62,934 nucleotides of DNA. Source: an uncultured SAR86 cluster bacterium. GTDB lineage: Bacteria; Pseudomonadota; Gammaproteobacteria; Magnimaribacterales; AG-339-G14. The notes under the pieces were generated by a model. It saw nothing but the letters and a program-made list of their open reading frames with translations, had not been told where the DNA came from and did not search any database. Numbering within the stretch: the first letter of the stretch is position 1; each line of letters starts with the position of its first letter. Of the stretch, positions 53,612-62,143 are shown piece after piece. Made by a program: the position numbers and the translations under genes. Location: contig CACEOL010000006.1 of NCBI GenBank assembly GCA_902561325.1, forward strand, positions 1-62,934, read 5' to 3'.

Positions 53612-54275
53612 ATTTGCTAGTAAAAATTAAAAAAATAATTATAAAGAAAACTCTAAGTATTCTTATTTCTCCTGTCAAAAAGTTACCAAATTTAGCCCTA
53701 CCTAATCTTCTCTTAATATCTATTTTCATCTCTAAAATTCTGAAACTTTTTCTTTGCAAAGCTTTTATTAATAATTCTGTGCCAGCTAGATTTTTTGTAT
53801 CAAATGGTAAAAGTCCTGCAATCGAAGAAATTTTGTAAAGTTTCAGACCGCATAAAGGATCAGAAATAGAATAATAAAATCTTGTTAGAGCTCCAACGAA
53901 ATATTCAAAAAACCTATTTTTAATTTTTCTCTTACCTACAACAATGTCAGCATCTCTTTCTTTGGCAAGAAAAAAAAATTTTTCTATATCATCAGCATAC
54001 ATTTGTCCATCCGCATCAAAAGATATAGCAAAATTATAATCATGTTCTACTGCATAGCTTAGTCCAGAAGATAAGGCTTTCTCATAGCCTTTGTTTTGAG
54101 AATGCTTTATTACTTCAACAGGCATCTTACTTACGATATTAAAAGTCTCATCAGTGGAGCCATCATCGATAACCAAGATAGAATAATTATGACTTAAAAG
54201 GTCTTCTAGAACTTCTCTTAGACTATTTTCTTCGTTATAAGCAGGTATGAATACTAAAATTTCCTTATTATTCAA
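53598..54275 (-). CDS. GT2 glycosyltransferase (DPM1-like, one C-terminal helix)
   Basis: A 225-aa family 2 transferase with IPAYNEENSL (10-19), LVIDDGSTDETF and the metal site DADGQMYADD (about 89-98). The C-terminal segment FFIIIFLIFTSKYEKK is one short membrane helix. It resembles dolichol- or undecaprenyl-phosphate mannosyl/glucosyl transferases and could charge undecaprenyl phosphate. It lies between the aminotransferase and the second NeuB gene, overlapping both. Confidence 0.85.
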   Translation of the reverse strand: MNNKEILVFIPAYNEENSLREVLEDLLSHNYSILVIDDGSTDETFNIVSKMPVEVIKHSQNKGYEKALSSGLSYAVEHDYNFAISFDADGQMYADDIEKFFFLAKERDADIVVGKRKIKNRFFEYFVGALTRFYYSISDPLCGLKLYKISSIAGLLPFDTKNLAGTELLIKALQRKSFRILEMKIDIKRRLGRAKFGNFLTGEIRILRVFFIIIFLIFTSKYEKK

Positions 54276-55338
54276 AATCTTTAATTGAAATATGTTGGCC
54301 CTTAAGCATATCTTTATTTATTTTTTTTCCTAAAACTTTTCTGATCTCATAAGGTTTAATTGAGTCTAAAGGAGAAGGTCTCAGAACCTCCAAGTGATTT
54401 TCTTCAATCTTAGTTCCAATTGATAAGTTTTTTTTTAATCTCCAGCATCTTCTTTGTAAGACAACGGTTTCAATTTCATTTTCACATATATTTTTCTCGT
54501 CTTCTCCCAAAGCCAATTCAAGCTCCCTTGTTCTATCAACCATTTCTTTCCAATCTTTAGGATCCATGGAGAATCCATGATCAGGTCCTTCTTGCGACTT
54601 ATCATTTGTGAAATGTTTTTCGATTGCTCTAGCTCCAAGTGCTACTGCTCCTAGAACTGTTGCATGACCTGACGTATGATCAGAGAGTCCAAGAATGGCA
54701 TCTGGCCATATTTGTGCGTACTGTTTTAAAACATTTAAATTTATGTGTTCAAAATTTTCATTTTCTCCCGTGTAATTTGTATTACATTGCATTAAGCAGA
54801 CAGGAACTTGTTCGGTTTCAATAATATTCATTGCCCTCTTTACATCTTCAATATTTGAAGCTCCAGTAGCAAGAAAAATTGGAATTTTTCTCTTGCACAT
54901 CCTGCGAATGATTTCTATCCAAGTAATATCACCCGAACCAACCTTATGAGCTGGTACATTTAAGTCATCAAGTAAATTAACTGCTTCAAAATCGTATGGT
55001 GCTGAAAAAAAATGAACTCCCGCTTTATTGCTGATTTTTTGAAGTTCTTCTGTCCATTCTCTTGGTAGAGAAGCGTCTTTATATGTATCAAAAACACTTT
55101 TTTTCCAATTTGATTGATGTGAAGATTTGGTATTCAAATTTTTAAAACCATAATCTGAAACTATATTCTCTGCTTTAAAATGTTGAAATTTTACTGCGTC
55201 TGCACCTGCTTCTGCTGACAGGTAAATTAAATCAATAGCTTTGCTTAAATCTCCATCATGATTTGCAGCAATATCTGCAATGAAATAAGTTGGGTGGTTT
55301 AACCCAATTTTCTTTTTATCTACTTGAAAGTCCTTCAT
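54268..55338 (-). CDS. NeuB-family nonulosonic acid synthase 2
   Basis: A second PEP-condensing synthase of 356 aa, clearly divergent from the copy at 46.1 kb. The barrel starts YFIADIAANHDGDL (18-31), then ADAVKFQHFKAENIVS, MQCNTNYTGENENFEHIN (where classical members have TxxYP), LGLSDHTSGHATV and EKHFTNDKS. The C-terminal SAF domain starts near 285 (RRCWRLKKNLSIG). The changed TNYTGE segment suggests a different acceptor sugar from NeuB 1. Together with SpsF and the PseC-like gene it forms a second nonulosonate set. Confidence 0.88.
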   Translation of the reverse strand: MKDFQVDKKKIGLNHPTYFIADIAANHDGDLSKAIDLIYLSAEAGADAVKFQHFKAENIVSDYGFKNLNTKSSHQSNWKKSVFDTYKDASLPREWTEELQKISNKAGVHFFSAPYDFEAVNLLDDLNVPAHKVGSGDITWIEIIRRMCKRKIPIFLATGASNIEDVKRAMNIIETEQVPVCLMQCNTNYTGENENFEHINLNVLKQYAQIWPDAILGLSDHTSGHATVLGAVALGARAIEKHFTNDKSQEGPDHGFSMDPKDWKEMVDRTRELELALGEDEKNICENEIETVVLQRRCWRLKKNLSIGTKIEENHLEVLRPSPLDSIKPYEIRKVLGKKINKDMLKGQHISIKDFE

Positions 55339-55349
55339 ATAAGTTCATA

Positions 55350-56267
55350 TTAGGAGTTGGTTAATTTTAGAGGAAATTCAGGTAAATTTGTCATGTATTC
55401 CGAAAGATCTTCTTCCCAAGAATAGTAAAAACTAGTCATATCAAAAAATTTTGAACAATCAGTTATTGAATAATTCGGTCTTATTTTGTCATTTACAAGA
55501 TCCACTCTTTTTACCTTCGCTTTTAAATTTAAATACTTACAAGAATTTTCAACAAAATCATATTTATTACAACTATCTGAACAACCAATATTAAAAGTGC
55601 CTAATAATGATTCCTCAATAATGTTTCCTATTGCTTCCGCTAATTTTCTTGCAGATATTGGATTGAAATATATGTTTTGCCAACCATCCATTTCAACTTC
55701 TTTTTTTGCATTTTTGATTATCCACCACAATAAACTTTTTTCTGAGTAAGGATTAATTCCATAAAAATCAGATCGGATAATTGTAAAAGGACCTGGATAA
55801 TCTTCTACTATAAATTCACTTAATAATTTGGTTTCAGCATAAACAGATATTGGGTTAGTAGAGTCAGTTTCTTTCCAAGGAAGACCAGTTGAAGAATTTC
55901 CATATACTCCAGGAGTAGACAATTGAATTAAATGAGTTTTGTTTAGTTTCAAAATATTCAGATCGTGAATTAGTCTTTTTAAAAAAAATGAATTTAATTG
56001 CATAGCTTTTAACTCATCTCTTTCACATCCGTCTACACTTACAAGGCCAGCTGTGTTTATTATGAAATCAGGCTTGAACTCGGATAAAATATCTGAAAAA
56101 TTTGAATTAAAGCTATTAAATGAAAATTTAATAAAATCCTTCCTGTCAATCCTGATTGAATTGTATGTAGATAATGTTTCATAATCTTTTGAAAATGTTG
56201 AGTGACAATGAGAACCTAATAATCCATTTCCCCCCAAAATTAATATTTTTTTCTTACCTTTCCGCAT
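55350..56267 (-). CDS. RmlD-like SDR oxidoreductase
   Basis: A 305-aa SDR of the dTDP-4-dehydrorhamnose reductase type with ILGGNGLLGSH (9-19), INTAGLVSVDGCE, LIQLSTPGVYG and the catalytic YAETKLLSE. It ends without the cupin or second domain. It is the first of three genes (SDR, Gfo/Idh, SpsF) between NeuB 2 and PseC, suggesting it reduces a keto group on a precursor or on the product of that branch. Substrate unknown. Confidence 0.8.
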   Translation of the reverse strand: MRKGKKKILILGGNGLLGSHCHSTFSKDYETLSTYNSIRIDRKDFIKFSFNSFNSNFSDILSEFKPDFIINTAGLVSVDGCERDELKAMQLNSFFLKRLIHDLNILKLNKTHLIQLSTPGVYGNSSTGLPWKETDSTNPISVYAETKLLSEFIVEDYPGPFTIIRSDFYGINPYSEKSLLWWIIKNAKKEVEMDGWQNIYFNPISARKLAEAIGNIIEESLLGTFNIGCSDSCNKYDFVENSCKYLNLKAKVKRVDLVNDKIRPNYSITDCSKFFDMTSFYYSWEEDLSEYMTNLPEFPLKLTNS

Positions 56268-56276
56268 ATCCTTGCA

Positions 56277-57200
56277 CTAATCTACTGAAAGAGAGTCAAC
56301 CACTTTCTGAACTTTAAAATCTTCTTCCAAAGAAGGCAAAGATTGAGAATTCAAAAATAATTCAAGTCCATTTTTCATGAAATTATTACTATTAAATTTT
56401 AGGCGTTTAGATAATTTCAGTATTTCATATTCAGGATAGTCTTCAGATTTAGATATTTTGTAAAAGTCTATATTTCTTCCCGAGTCATTTATTACTACTC
56501 TGCCTGAAGAACCTATGATATCTAATTCAAACATTTCAAAATTTTTGTAATTAAGTGATTTGATATTTGCATCTATATTTTTAAAACTTAAATTAAAAGA
56601 AGCTGAAGGAAATTTCATTCCTTCGAAGTCAGTAGTTAAGTTTTGATTTTTTATCGGCCCTACAAGCCAAATAAGAAGATCTATAAGATGACTTCCATTA
56701 TTCCTTAAACCCTTAGTGTACAATCCTGAAATACTAACAAGATTTCCTATGTCGGCTAATTCATTCTTAAGTTCAATAAAACTTGGGTCATATCGTCGAA
56801 AATAATTAACAAATACATTGACTCCAAATTCATTTTTAATTTGAATCATTTTCTCAATTAGGTTTGAATTTTCTGCAGAGGGTTTTTCTAACCATATTTT
56901 TTTCACTCCTGCTTTACAGGCAAGACTAAAATTTTCAAAATGTTTTTCAGTTGGAGAACATATACTCAAAACATCAATAGAATTTTCTTCCAAAAGTTTT
57001 TCTAGGGAAGTATAAGATTTTATTTTTTTCCAATTACTTGAGACTTGTTTAACCTTTTTTAAGTTAGGATCACAAACTGCCACTAATTTACATTCTTTGT
57101 TATCTATGTATGACTTTAAATGTGTTCTAATAGAATTATCATTTGGAGAATCAAAACTTACACCTATTTTTCCACATCCAACAATAGCGCAATTAAACAT
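56277..57200 (-). CDS. Gfo/Idh/MocA-family oxidoreductase
   Basis: An NAD(P)-dependent oxidoreductase of 307 aa with the N-terminal Rossmann segment AIVGCGKIGVSFD (5-17) and the catalytic Lys in LEKPSA (104-109). Such enzymes oxidise or reduce sugar hydroxyls or ketones; PtmF/PtmA-type relatives work in legionaminic pathways. It is 9 bases after the SDR gene and 7 bases before SpsF. It probably alters the nucleotide sugar or nonulosonate in this branch; the reaction is inferred only from context. Confidence 0.82.
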   Translation of the reverse strand: MFNCAIVGCGKIGVSFDSPNDNSIRTHLKSYIDNKECKLVAVCDPNLKKVKQVSSNWKKIKSYTSLEKLLEENSIDVLSICSPTEKHFENFSLACKAGVKKIWLEKPSAENSNLIEKMIQIKNEFGVNVFVNYFRRYDPSFIELKNELADIGNLVSISGLYTKGLRNNGSHLIDLLIWLVGPIKNQNLTTDFEGMKFPSASFNLSFKNIDANIKSLNYKNFEMFELDIIGSSGRVVINDSGRNIDFYKISKSEDYPEYEILKLSKRLKFNSNNFMKNGLELFLNSQSLPSLEEDFKVQKVVDSLSVD

Positions 57201-57206
57201 TTCGAT

Positions 57207-57977
57207 TTACCCTTCTTCTAAAGCTTTTTGTTTTACGAATTGATTAATTTTTGCTATTTCTGGATTTAGCTCAAGCCACTCAACAATAGCTGCAGAATTC
57301 AGATCGCTTAAATCACCATTAAAATATTTTGCCAAAGTTCGAAAAAATTTTAAATCATCATTAGTATCTAAAGTCCATCTCCAATTAGGAAAATTGAGCT
57401 TTTTTGGTGCTAAGATGTTTTTTGACTTAAATAATTTTTTTCCTTCGCCTATATACATAAAAGTAGAACCATGAACTCTATGAGTGTGATCTTTGCAAAG
57501 TTTATTCGCTTTTTCAAGCGCCGAAACTTTAAAAACTCTGCAATCAAGACCGATAGGGAAAGATCTTTCTATCTCATTAGATACAAAGTCTAAGTCTTGA
57601 TTCGACAGAATTAGTTTTATTAAATCATCTATAATTTCCGAATCAATTAAAGGACAATCGCCAGTAATTTGTACTTGTATATCTGCAGATTCAGATTGAG
57701 CAGCATGGAGAATTCTTTCCATTACATTATTTTCACTTCCTCTGAAGACCTTGCAATTAATTTTATTACAAAAATTTTCTATTGAATCATCTGCCTTATT
57801 ATTTGTAGTTGCGATTACAATTTCATCAATAAAAATAGATTTTCTGATTCGTTTTACTTGCAATTCTAATGAAGGAAACTTACCTATTTTTTTTAGAACT
57901 TTACCCGGTAAGCGGGCCGAACTCATTCTAGCCTCAATAGTAGCGACTACTTTTTTTTCTTGCTGCTTGGATTCCAA
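57207..57977 (-). CDS. SpsF-like CMP-nonulosonate cytidylyltransferase
   Basis: A 256-aa protein of the SpsF/acylneuraminate cytidylyltransferase type with VATIEARMSSARLPGKVLKK (about 11-30), IVIATTNNKADDSIE and the ITGDCPLIDSEII metal region. It differs from the PseF-type gene at 49.4 kb, so the locus has two activating enzymes. In Bacillus, SpsC-SpsF works with NeuB-like SpsE to make a related nonulosonate; here SpsF overlaps the PseC-like gene by 31 bases. The call fits two parallel CMP-sugar routes. Confidence 0.83.
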   Translation of the reverse strand: MESKQQEKKVVATIEARMSSARLPGKVLKKIGKFPSLELQVKRIRKSIFIDEIVIATTNNKADDSIENFCNKINCKVFRGSENNVMERILHAAQSESADIQVQITGDCPLIDSEIIDDLIKLILSNQDLDFVSNEIERSFPIGLDCRVFKVSALEKANKLCKDHTHRVHGSTFMYIGEGKKLFKSKNILAPKKLNFPNWRWTLDTNDDLKFFRTLAKYFNGDLSDLNSAAIVEWLELNPEIAKINQFVKQKALEEG

Positions 57978-59191
57978 TTTTTATCCAATATATTATTCAG
58001 TGAGGAAACTACACGTTTTACGTCTTTATTGGTCATACCAACAAACAAAGGCAAGCTTAAACAATTTTTGTAGTACTCTTCAGAAAATGGAAAATATAAT
58101 TTTTCTTTAAAGTATTCGCGATAATTAGGTTGTAAATATATCGGAATGTAATGGACCTGAGTTTGAATACCATCGTCAAGCAAATCCATCATGAGTTTAG
58201 CTCTTCCTCCATTTAATTGATTCATAGGAATCCTGACCACATACAAGTGTCTTCCATGCGTTCCCTCAAATAAATTATCAAGCGGAAGTATTCTTTTTTG
58301 ATCTAATTCTTCAAATAACTTATCATAAAGACTTGAAAGCTCATTTCTTTTTCTAATAAATTTATCTAGCTTCTTTAATTGAGATTTTCCAAGCGCAGCT
58401 TGAAAATCGGTTAATCTATAATTATGGGATAAGTATTGCATTTCATAGTACCAAGGATTAAGTAATTTTGATTGCTTAAAATTTGTATGGGATAAATCAT
58501 GCATTAAGAAATCATCGGAATTTCTAGTATTTCCATGACTCCTAAGCAATCTGAGTTTTTTGTAAAGGTTCTTATCATTCGTCGTTATTGCTCCGCCCTC
58601 TCCAGTAGTTATGTTCTTTATTGGATGAAACGAAAAAGTTGTTAGAAGCGAATCCGCACAACTACCAACTTTTACTGACTTATTATCTTTTATATATGAA
58701 CCTCCCAAAGCATGGCACCCATCTTCAATAATATTAAGGTTGAATTCTTTAGCAATTTTGTTGAATTCGTCCATGCGGCAAGGTTGGCCTGCAAAGTGGA
58801 CTGGAATAATGGCTTTTACATTTTTTTCTCTTTTAAGAACTTTTCTTACCTCTTGGGGATCTAGATTAATGGTTATAGGGTCAATATCAGCAAAGATTAC
58901 ATCTGCTCCACAAAATCTTGGTGCGTTTGCATCAGCTACGAAAGAGATTGGAGATGTAATTATTTTATCACCGGATCCAATACCCAAAGCCAGCATAGAT
59001 AAATGCAAAGCAGCTGTGCCATTTGCACAAACTACAGCATATTTAACTCCCAAATATTGAGCTAATTCTTTTTCAAATTCATCAGCAATAGGTCCTGTAG
59101 TCAGATAAGGACTCCTTAGAGCACTCATAACTGACTTGATATCCTTTTCGTCTATTTGTTGAGAGTTATATGGTAAAAAATTTTTTTTCAT
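57947..59191 (-). CDS. pseC: UDP-4-amino-4,6-dideoxy-L-AltNAc transaminase (PseC-like)
   Basis: A PLP aminotransferase that adds the 4-amino group to the 4-keto L-arabino UDP-sugar in pseudaminic acid synthesis. The start NFLPYNSQQIDEKDI (4-18) and LRSPYLTTGP (25-34) are typical of PseC. ANGTAALHLS binds phosphate, EDGCHALGGSY carries the Asp, and Lys192 in FHPIKNITTGEGG forms the Schiff base. At 414 aa it is slightly longer than classical PseC. The usual partner PseB is not seen in the window. It is the first gene after wzz and may begin a transcript. Confidence 0.88.
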   Translation of the reverse strand: MKKNFLPYNSQQIDEKDIKSVMSALRSPYLTTGPIADEFEKELAQYLGVKYAVVCANGTAALHLSMLALGIGSGDKIITSPISFVADANAPRFCGADVIFADIDPITINLDPQEVRKVLKREKNVKAIIPVHFAGQPCRMDEFNKIAKEFNLNIIEDGCHALGGSYIKDNKSVKVGSCADSLLTTFSFHPIKNITTGEGGAITTNDKNLYKKLRLLRSHGNTRNSDDFLMHDLSHTNFKQSKLLNPWYYEMQYLSHNYRLTDFQAALGKSQLKKLDKFIRKRNELSSLYDKLFEELDQKRILPLDNLFEGTHGRHLYVVRIPMNQLNGGRAKLMMDLLDDGIQTQVHYIPIYLQPNYREYFKEKLYFPFSEEYYKNCLSLPLFVGMTNKDVKRVVSSLNNILDKNWNPSSKKKK

Positions 59192-59207
59192 AAAAAATTT
59201 TATCTTA

Positions 59208-59226
59208 AAAATGTAATTTACATTTT
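59208..59226. repeat. Perfect 19-base palindrome between wzz and pseC
   Basis: AAAATGTA (59208-59215) and TACATTTT (59219-59226) are perfect inverted copies around ATT, 17 bases upstream of the pseC start. The stem is almost all A-T, so it is a poor terminator. Its position would suit an operator or a weak hairpin between wzz and the biosynthetic genes. Function not proven. Confidence 0.3.
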
Positions 59227-59247
59227 ATGATAAATAAACATTTGAAA

Positions 59248-60117
59248 TTAAGTATTAATTTCTCTAAAAACTTTTATAAATCTTCTAAAAAAGATTAGTG
59301 AGATTGAAATAACAAATCCAATCAATGTTCCAAATAAGACAATAAGTCTTTTTTGAGGACCATGTCTTTCCAAGGGAATAACAGCGGGGTCTAAAATTCT
59401 GAAAGCAAAATCTTTTGAAGTTTTTGCCAAAGTAATTTTTTTTATTTCTTCTAGAATTAAACCATCAAGCATTAGTCTTAAATTGCTTATAGAAACTGAC
59501 TTAGCTTGCTCTTCCAGAAAAAAAATATTTGATTCACTGTTTTTTATTTCTTCCTGACGAAGAAAATCATTTAAAGATGTAATGAGGTTATTTGCCCATT
59601 GAGTTGCTAACTCTGGATTTTCCCATTCTAAAGAAAAATTAATTACCCCTGAATCGGGATCAAATCTATGAGAGCACAAAGTTTTGAACAGATTTACAGC
59701 CGACCAAATCTCGGGAGGTTCAATTTTCCACTTTTCATTTATTTCATCCCAATCATCTTTATAAAGATGTTTTAAAATATTATTTTTAACTATGAATTTT
59801 TCCAGAAAAATTCTTGAGTCTAAAATAGCTAAAGCAGTCTGTTGTTTGTTTGATTTTTGAGGAAGCTCTATTCCAACCAAAGATGCAAGGTTTCCAAGAT
59901 TATTAGTTCCTTGAAGGTTATTTTGAGATTCTTCAGATGAAATCATCATAAGATTAACTTTCCAAATTGGTGGCAAAGAGAAAGAATAAAAAATGGAGCC
60001 AAGCGAAAAAAAGATGGTAAAAAAAATAATAAAAAATTTAAATTCGTAAACAATATTCCACAAATCTAATAAAGTTATTTCATCAGATATTAGTTGAGAT
60101 TCTGTTTTATTTTCCAT
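59248..60117 (-). CDS. wzz: Polysaccharide chain length determinant (Wzz family)
   Basis: A polysaccharide co-polymerase that sets the chain length made by Wzy. The 289-aa protein has the Wzz layout: a short cytoplasmic start (EITLLDLWNIVYEFKF), membrane helix 1 (about 31-52), a periplasmic helical domain, the FRILDPAVIPLERHGPQKR proline-rich segment and membrane helix 2 (about 262-281). It lies between tRNA-Leu and the pseC gene. Its presence supports a Wzy-dependent glycan. Confidence 0.9.
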   Translation of the reverse strand: MENKTESQLISDEITLLDLWNIVYEFKFFIIFFTIFFSLGSIFYSFSLPPIWKVNLMMISSEESQNNLQGTNNLGNLASLVGIELPQKSNKQQTALAILDSRIFLEKFIVKNNILKHLYKDDWDEINEKWKIEPPEIWSAVNLFKTLCSHRFDPDSGVINFSLEWENPELATQWANNLITSLNDFLRQEEIKNSESNIFFLEEQAKSVSISNLRLMLDGLILEEIKKITLAKTSKDFAFRILDPAVIPLERHGPQKRLIVLFGTLIGFVISISLIFFRRFIKVFREINT

Positions 60118-60139
60118 ATCTAAAAATATTTGAAGTTTT

Positions 60140-60226
60140 TGGTACCCAGGGCCGGACTTGAACCGGCACGAAGTCGCCTTCGAGGGATTTTAAGTCCCTT
60201 GTGTCTACCAATTCCACCACCTGGGC
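60140..60226 (-). tRNA. tRNA-Leu (anticodon UAA)
   Basis: An 87-base class II tRNA including encoded CCA. The acceptor arms GCCCAGG and CCTGGGT pair (G-U at the end, as in E. coli leuZ). The anticodon stem AGGGA/TCCCT holds the loop CTTAAAA, giving anticodon UAA, and a variable arm follows. The T-loop is GTTCAAGTC. Its 5' end abuts the TAA of galU without a gap and it lies 22 bases from wzz, embedded in the transcript. Confidence 0.97.
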
Positions 60227-61108
60227 TTATTTATTAAATCTTCTCCTTATAATATTTTTTAAATCTTTATCTTTTAAAGAAAAAGCAATATTAGCATTAA
60301 GGAAGCCTTCTTTAGAACCGCAATCAAAAATTTGTGAATTCGAGATTATCGCATTAAATTCACATTCTTCATTAGTTATTAAATTATTGATGGCATCTGT
60401 AAGTTGTATTTCTTTATCCTTTCCTGGTTTTATTAATTTTATTGAATTCATTATCTCTGGAGGAAGCAAATATCTCCCTATTATTCTAATATTTGAAGGA
60501 GATTTTGACGGCAAAGGCTTTTCAGTTAAGCTTTTTAATGAAATAACTTTCTCTCCTTTTTTAATAGGTTTTTTGGGTGAAATTATTCCGTACTTTTCAG
60601 TTTCTTTTTTTGATATTTTCTCAACTAAGATTTGATAAGATTTTGTTTCATTAAATTGAGATAACATTTCGGATAAGTCATTTTTTTTTGAATTACTCAT
60701 AAGAAGTTCATCCGGAAGAAGAACAGCAAAGGGTTCTTTTTTTATAATATGTTCAGCACAGAGAATAGCATCTCCTAATCCTTTAGGATTTTCTTGCCTT
60801 ATAGATGTAATCTTTAAATTTTTTGGAATTATGTCTCTAATAGATTTTAGAATTTTATTTTTGCCACTTATCTTAAGAGCTTTTTCTAATTCAAAGTTGA
60901 CGTCAAAATGATTTTCAATGGCCTCTTTGCCACTTCTTGTTATAAAAATTATTTCTTGAATACCAGCTTCTATTGCCTCCTCTACAATATATTGAACCAA
61001 TGGTTTATCAATTATTGGTAATAATTCTTTTGGAATGGCTTTTGTTGCAGGTAACATTCTTGTACCTAACCCTGCGACTGGAATGATGGCTTTTTTTATT
61101 TTGTGCAT
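60227..61108 (-). CDS. galU: UTP-glucose-1-phosphate uridylyltransferase
   Basis: Makes UDP-glucose, the precursor for Ugd and for glycan synthesis. The 293-aa protein has the signature IIPVAGLGTRMLPATKAIPK (about 8-27) plus PKELLPIIDKPLVQYIV, LLPDELLMSN (metal site) and the ILVEKISKKETEKYG region. Length and motifs are normal. Its stop codon touches tRNA-Leu. It is one of three precursor genes (ugd, epimerase, galU) at this end of the locus. Confidence 0.95.
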   Translation of the reverse strand: MHKIKKAIIPVAGLGTRMLPATKAIPKELLPIIDKPLVQYIVEEAIEAGIQEIIFITRSGKEAIENHFDVNFELEKALKISGKNKILKSIRDIIPKNLKITSIRQENPKGLGDAILCAEHIIKKEPFAVLLPDELLMSNSKKNDLSEMLSQFNETKSYQILVEKISKKETEKYGIISPKKPIKKGEKVISLKSLTEKPLPSKSPSNIRIIGRYLLPPEIMNSIKLIKPGKDKEIQLTDAINNLITNEECEFNAIISNSQIFDCGSKEGFLNANIAFSLKDKDLKNIIRRRFNK

Positions 61109-61132
61109 CTTTCGAAAAACTAGTTAAAAGAT

Positions 61133-62131
61133 TTATACTTGATGATACTTTAAATACCAATCAATAAACTTACCAACTCCTTCATCAATTGAAGTCTGAG
61201 GATAATAAGAAGTCAATTCCTTCAAAAGACTTACATCTGCTAAAGTTTCTTTTACGTCCCCTATTTGCATTGGTAAAAAATTTCTTTTTGATTTTTTATT
61301 TAGCTTTTTCTCTATAGCTTCTATCATATTCATAAGTTTGATTTTTTTTGAATTGCCAATGTTTACTATTCTGTATGGAGCTATATTTGAAAGGCTATCA
61401 TTTTCATATTTATCATCTAATTGGGGAATTTTAGTTGAAAGTCTAAAAATAGACTCAATTAGATCGTCTATGTAAGTAAAATCTCTAGCCATTTCACCAT
61501 GATTATAAATATTGATTTCTTTATCTTCTAAAATAGCTTTAGTAAAGATAAACATTGCCATATCAGGTCTACCCCATGGGCCATAGGCAGTAAAAAATCT
61601 AAAAATAGTTGCCGGTATATTATACGAATAGGAATATGAGTGAATGAGAGATTCACAAGATTTTTTTGTAGACGAATATATTGAGAGTTGTTTGTCGGAT
61701 GAATCATTTTCCTTAAAAGGTAATGAATCATTAGATCCATAAACTGATGAAGTTGATGAAAAAAGAAAGTGTTTAACCTCTATTTCTCTGAGTATTTCAA
61801 GAAGGTTAAAGGTACCAATGATATTACTATTTATATATGCAGAGGGATTCTCTAAGGAGTACCTTACTCCTGCCTGTGCAGCTAAATGAAAGACAATGTC
61901 TGGATTAAATTTTGAAAATGATGATAAGAGAGCACTTTTATCTTCTAAATTTTTTTTTTCAAAAAAAAAGTTGGGATATTTTTTTAAGTTCTCAATTCTC
62001 CTATTTTTTAAACCTATATCATAGTATGGAGTAACAGCATCATACCCAAAGACTTCATGTTTTTTTTCTAATAAATTTTTTGAAATGTGGTATCCAACAA
62101 ATCCAGCTGCTCCGGTAATGAAATATTTCAT
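61133..62131 (-). CDS. UDP-glucuronate 4-epimerase-like SDR
   Basis: An extended SDR of 332 aa that would convert UDP-GlcA to UDP-GalA. Marks are FITGAAGFVGYH (4-15), AAQAGVRYSLENP, LFSSTSSVYGSN, the catalytic Tyr in SIYSSTKKSCE, and RFFTAYGPWGRPDM, the last typical of the CapI/LspL 4-epimerases. It directly follows the ugd gene (12 bases), which supplies UDP-GlcA. A UDP-GlcA decarboxylase is less likely given the GPWGRPDM motif. Confidence 0.9.
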   Translation of the reverse strand: MKYFITGAAGFVGYHISKNLLEKKHEVFGYDAVTPYYDIGLKNRRIENLKKYPNFFFEKKNLEDKSALLSSFSKFNPDIVFHLAAQAGVRYSLENPSAYINSNIIGTFNLLEILREIEVKHFLFSSTSSVYGSNDSLPFKENDSSDKQLSIYSSTKKSCESLIHSYSYSYNIPATIFRFFTAYGPWGRPDMAMFIFTKAILEDKEINIYNHGEMARDFTYIDDLIESIFRLSTKIPQLDDKYENDSLSNIAPYRIVNIGNSKKIKLMNMIEAIEKKLNKKSKRNFLPMQIGDVKETLADVSLLKELTSYYPQTSIDEGVGKFIDWYLKYHQV

Positions 62132-62143
62132 GAAATTTAATTT

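Noticed and set aside
60140-60226. tRNA-Leu as an integration (att) site for the variable polysaccharide locus.
   Set aside because: No direct repeat of the tRNA 3' end, no integrase and no mobile gene are seen; galU and ugd continue on the far side.
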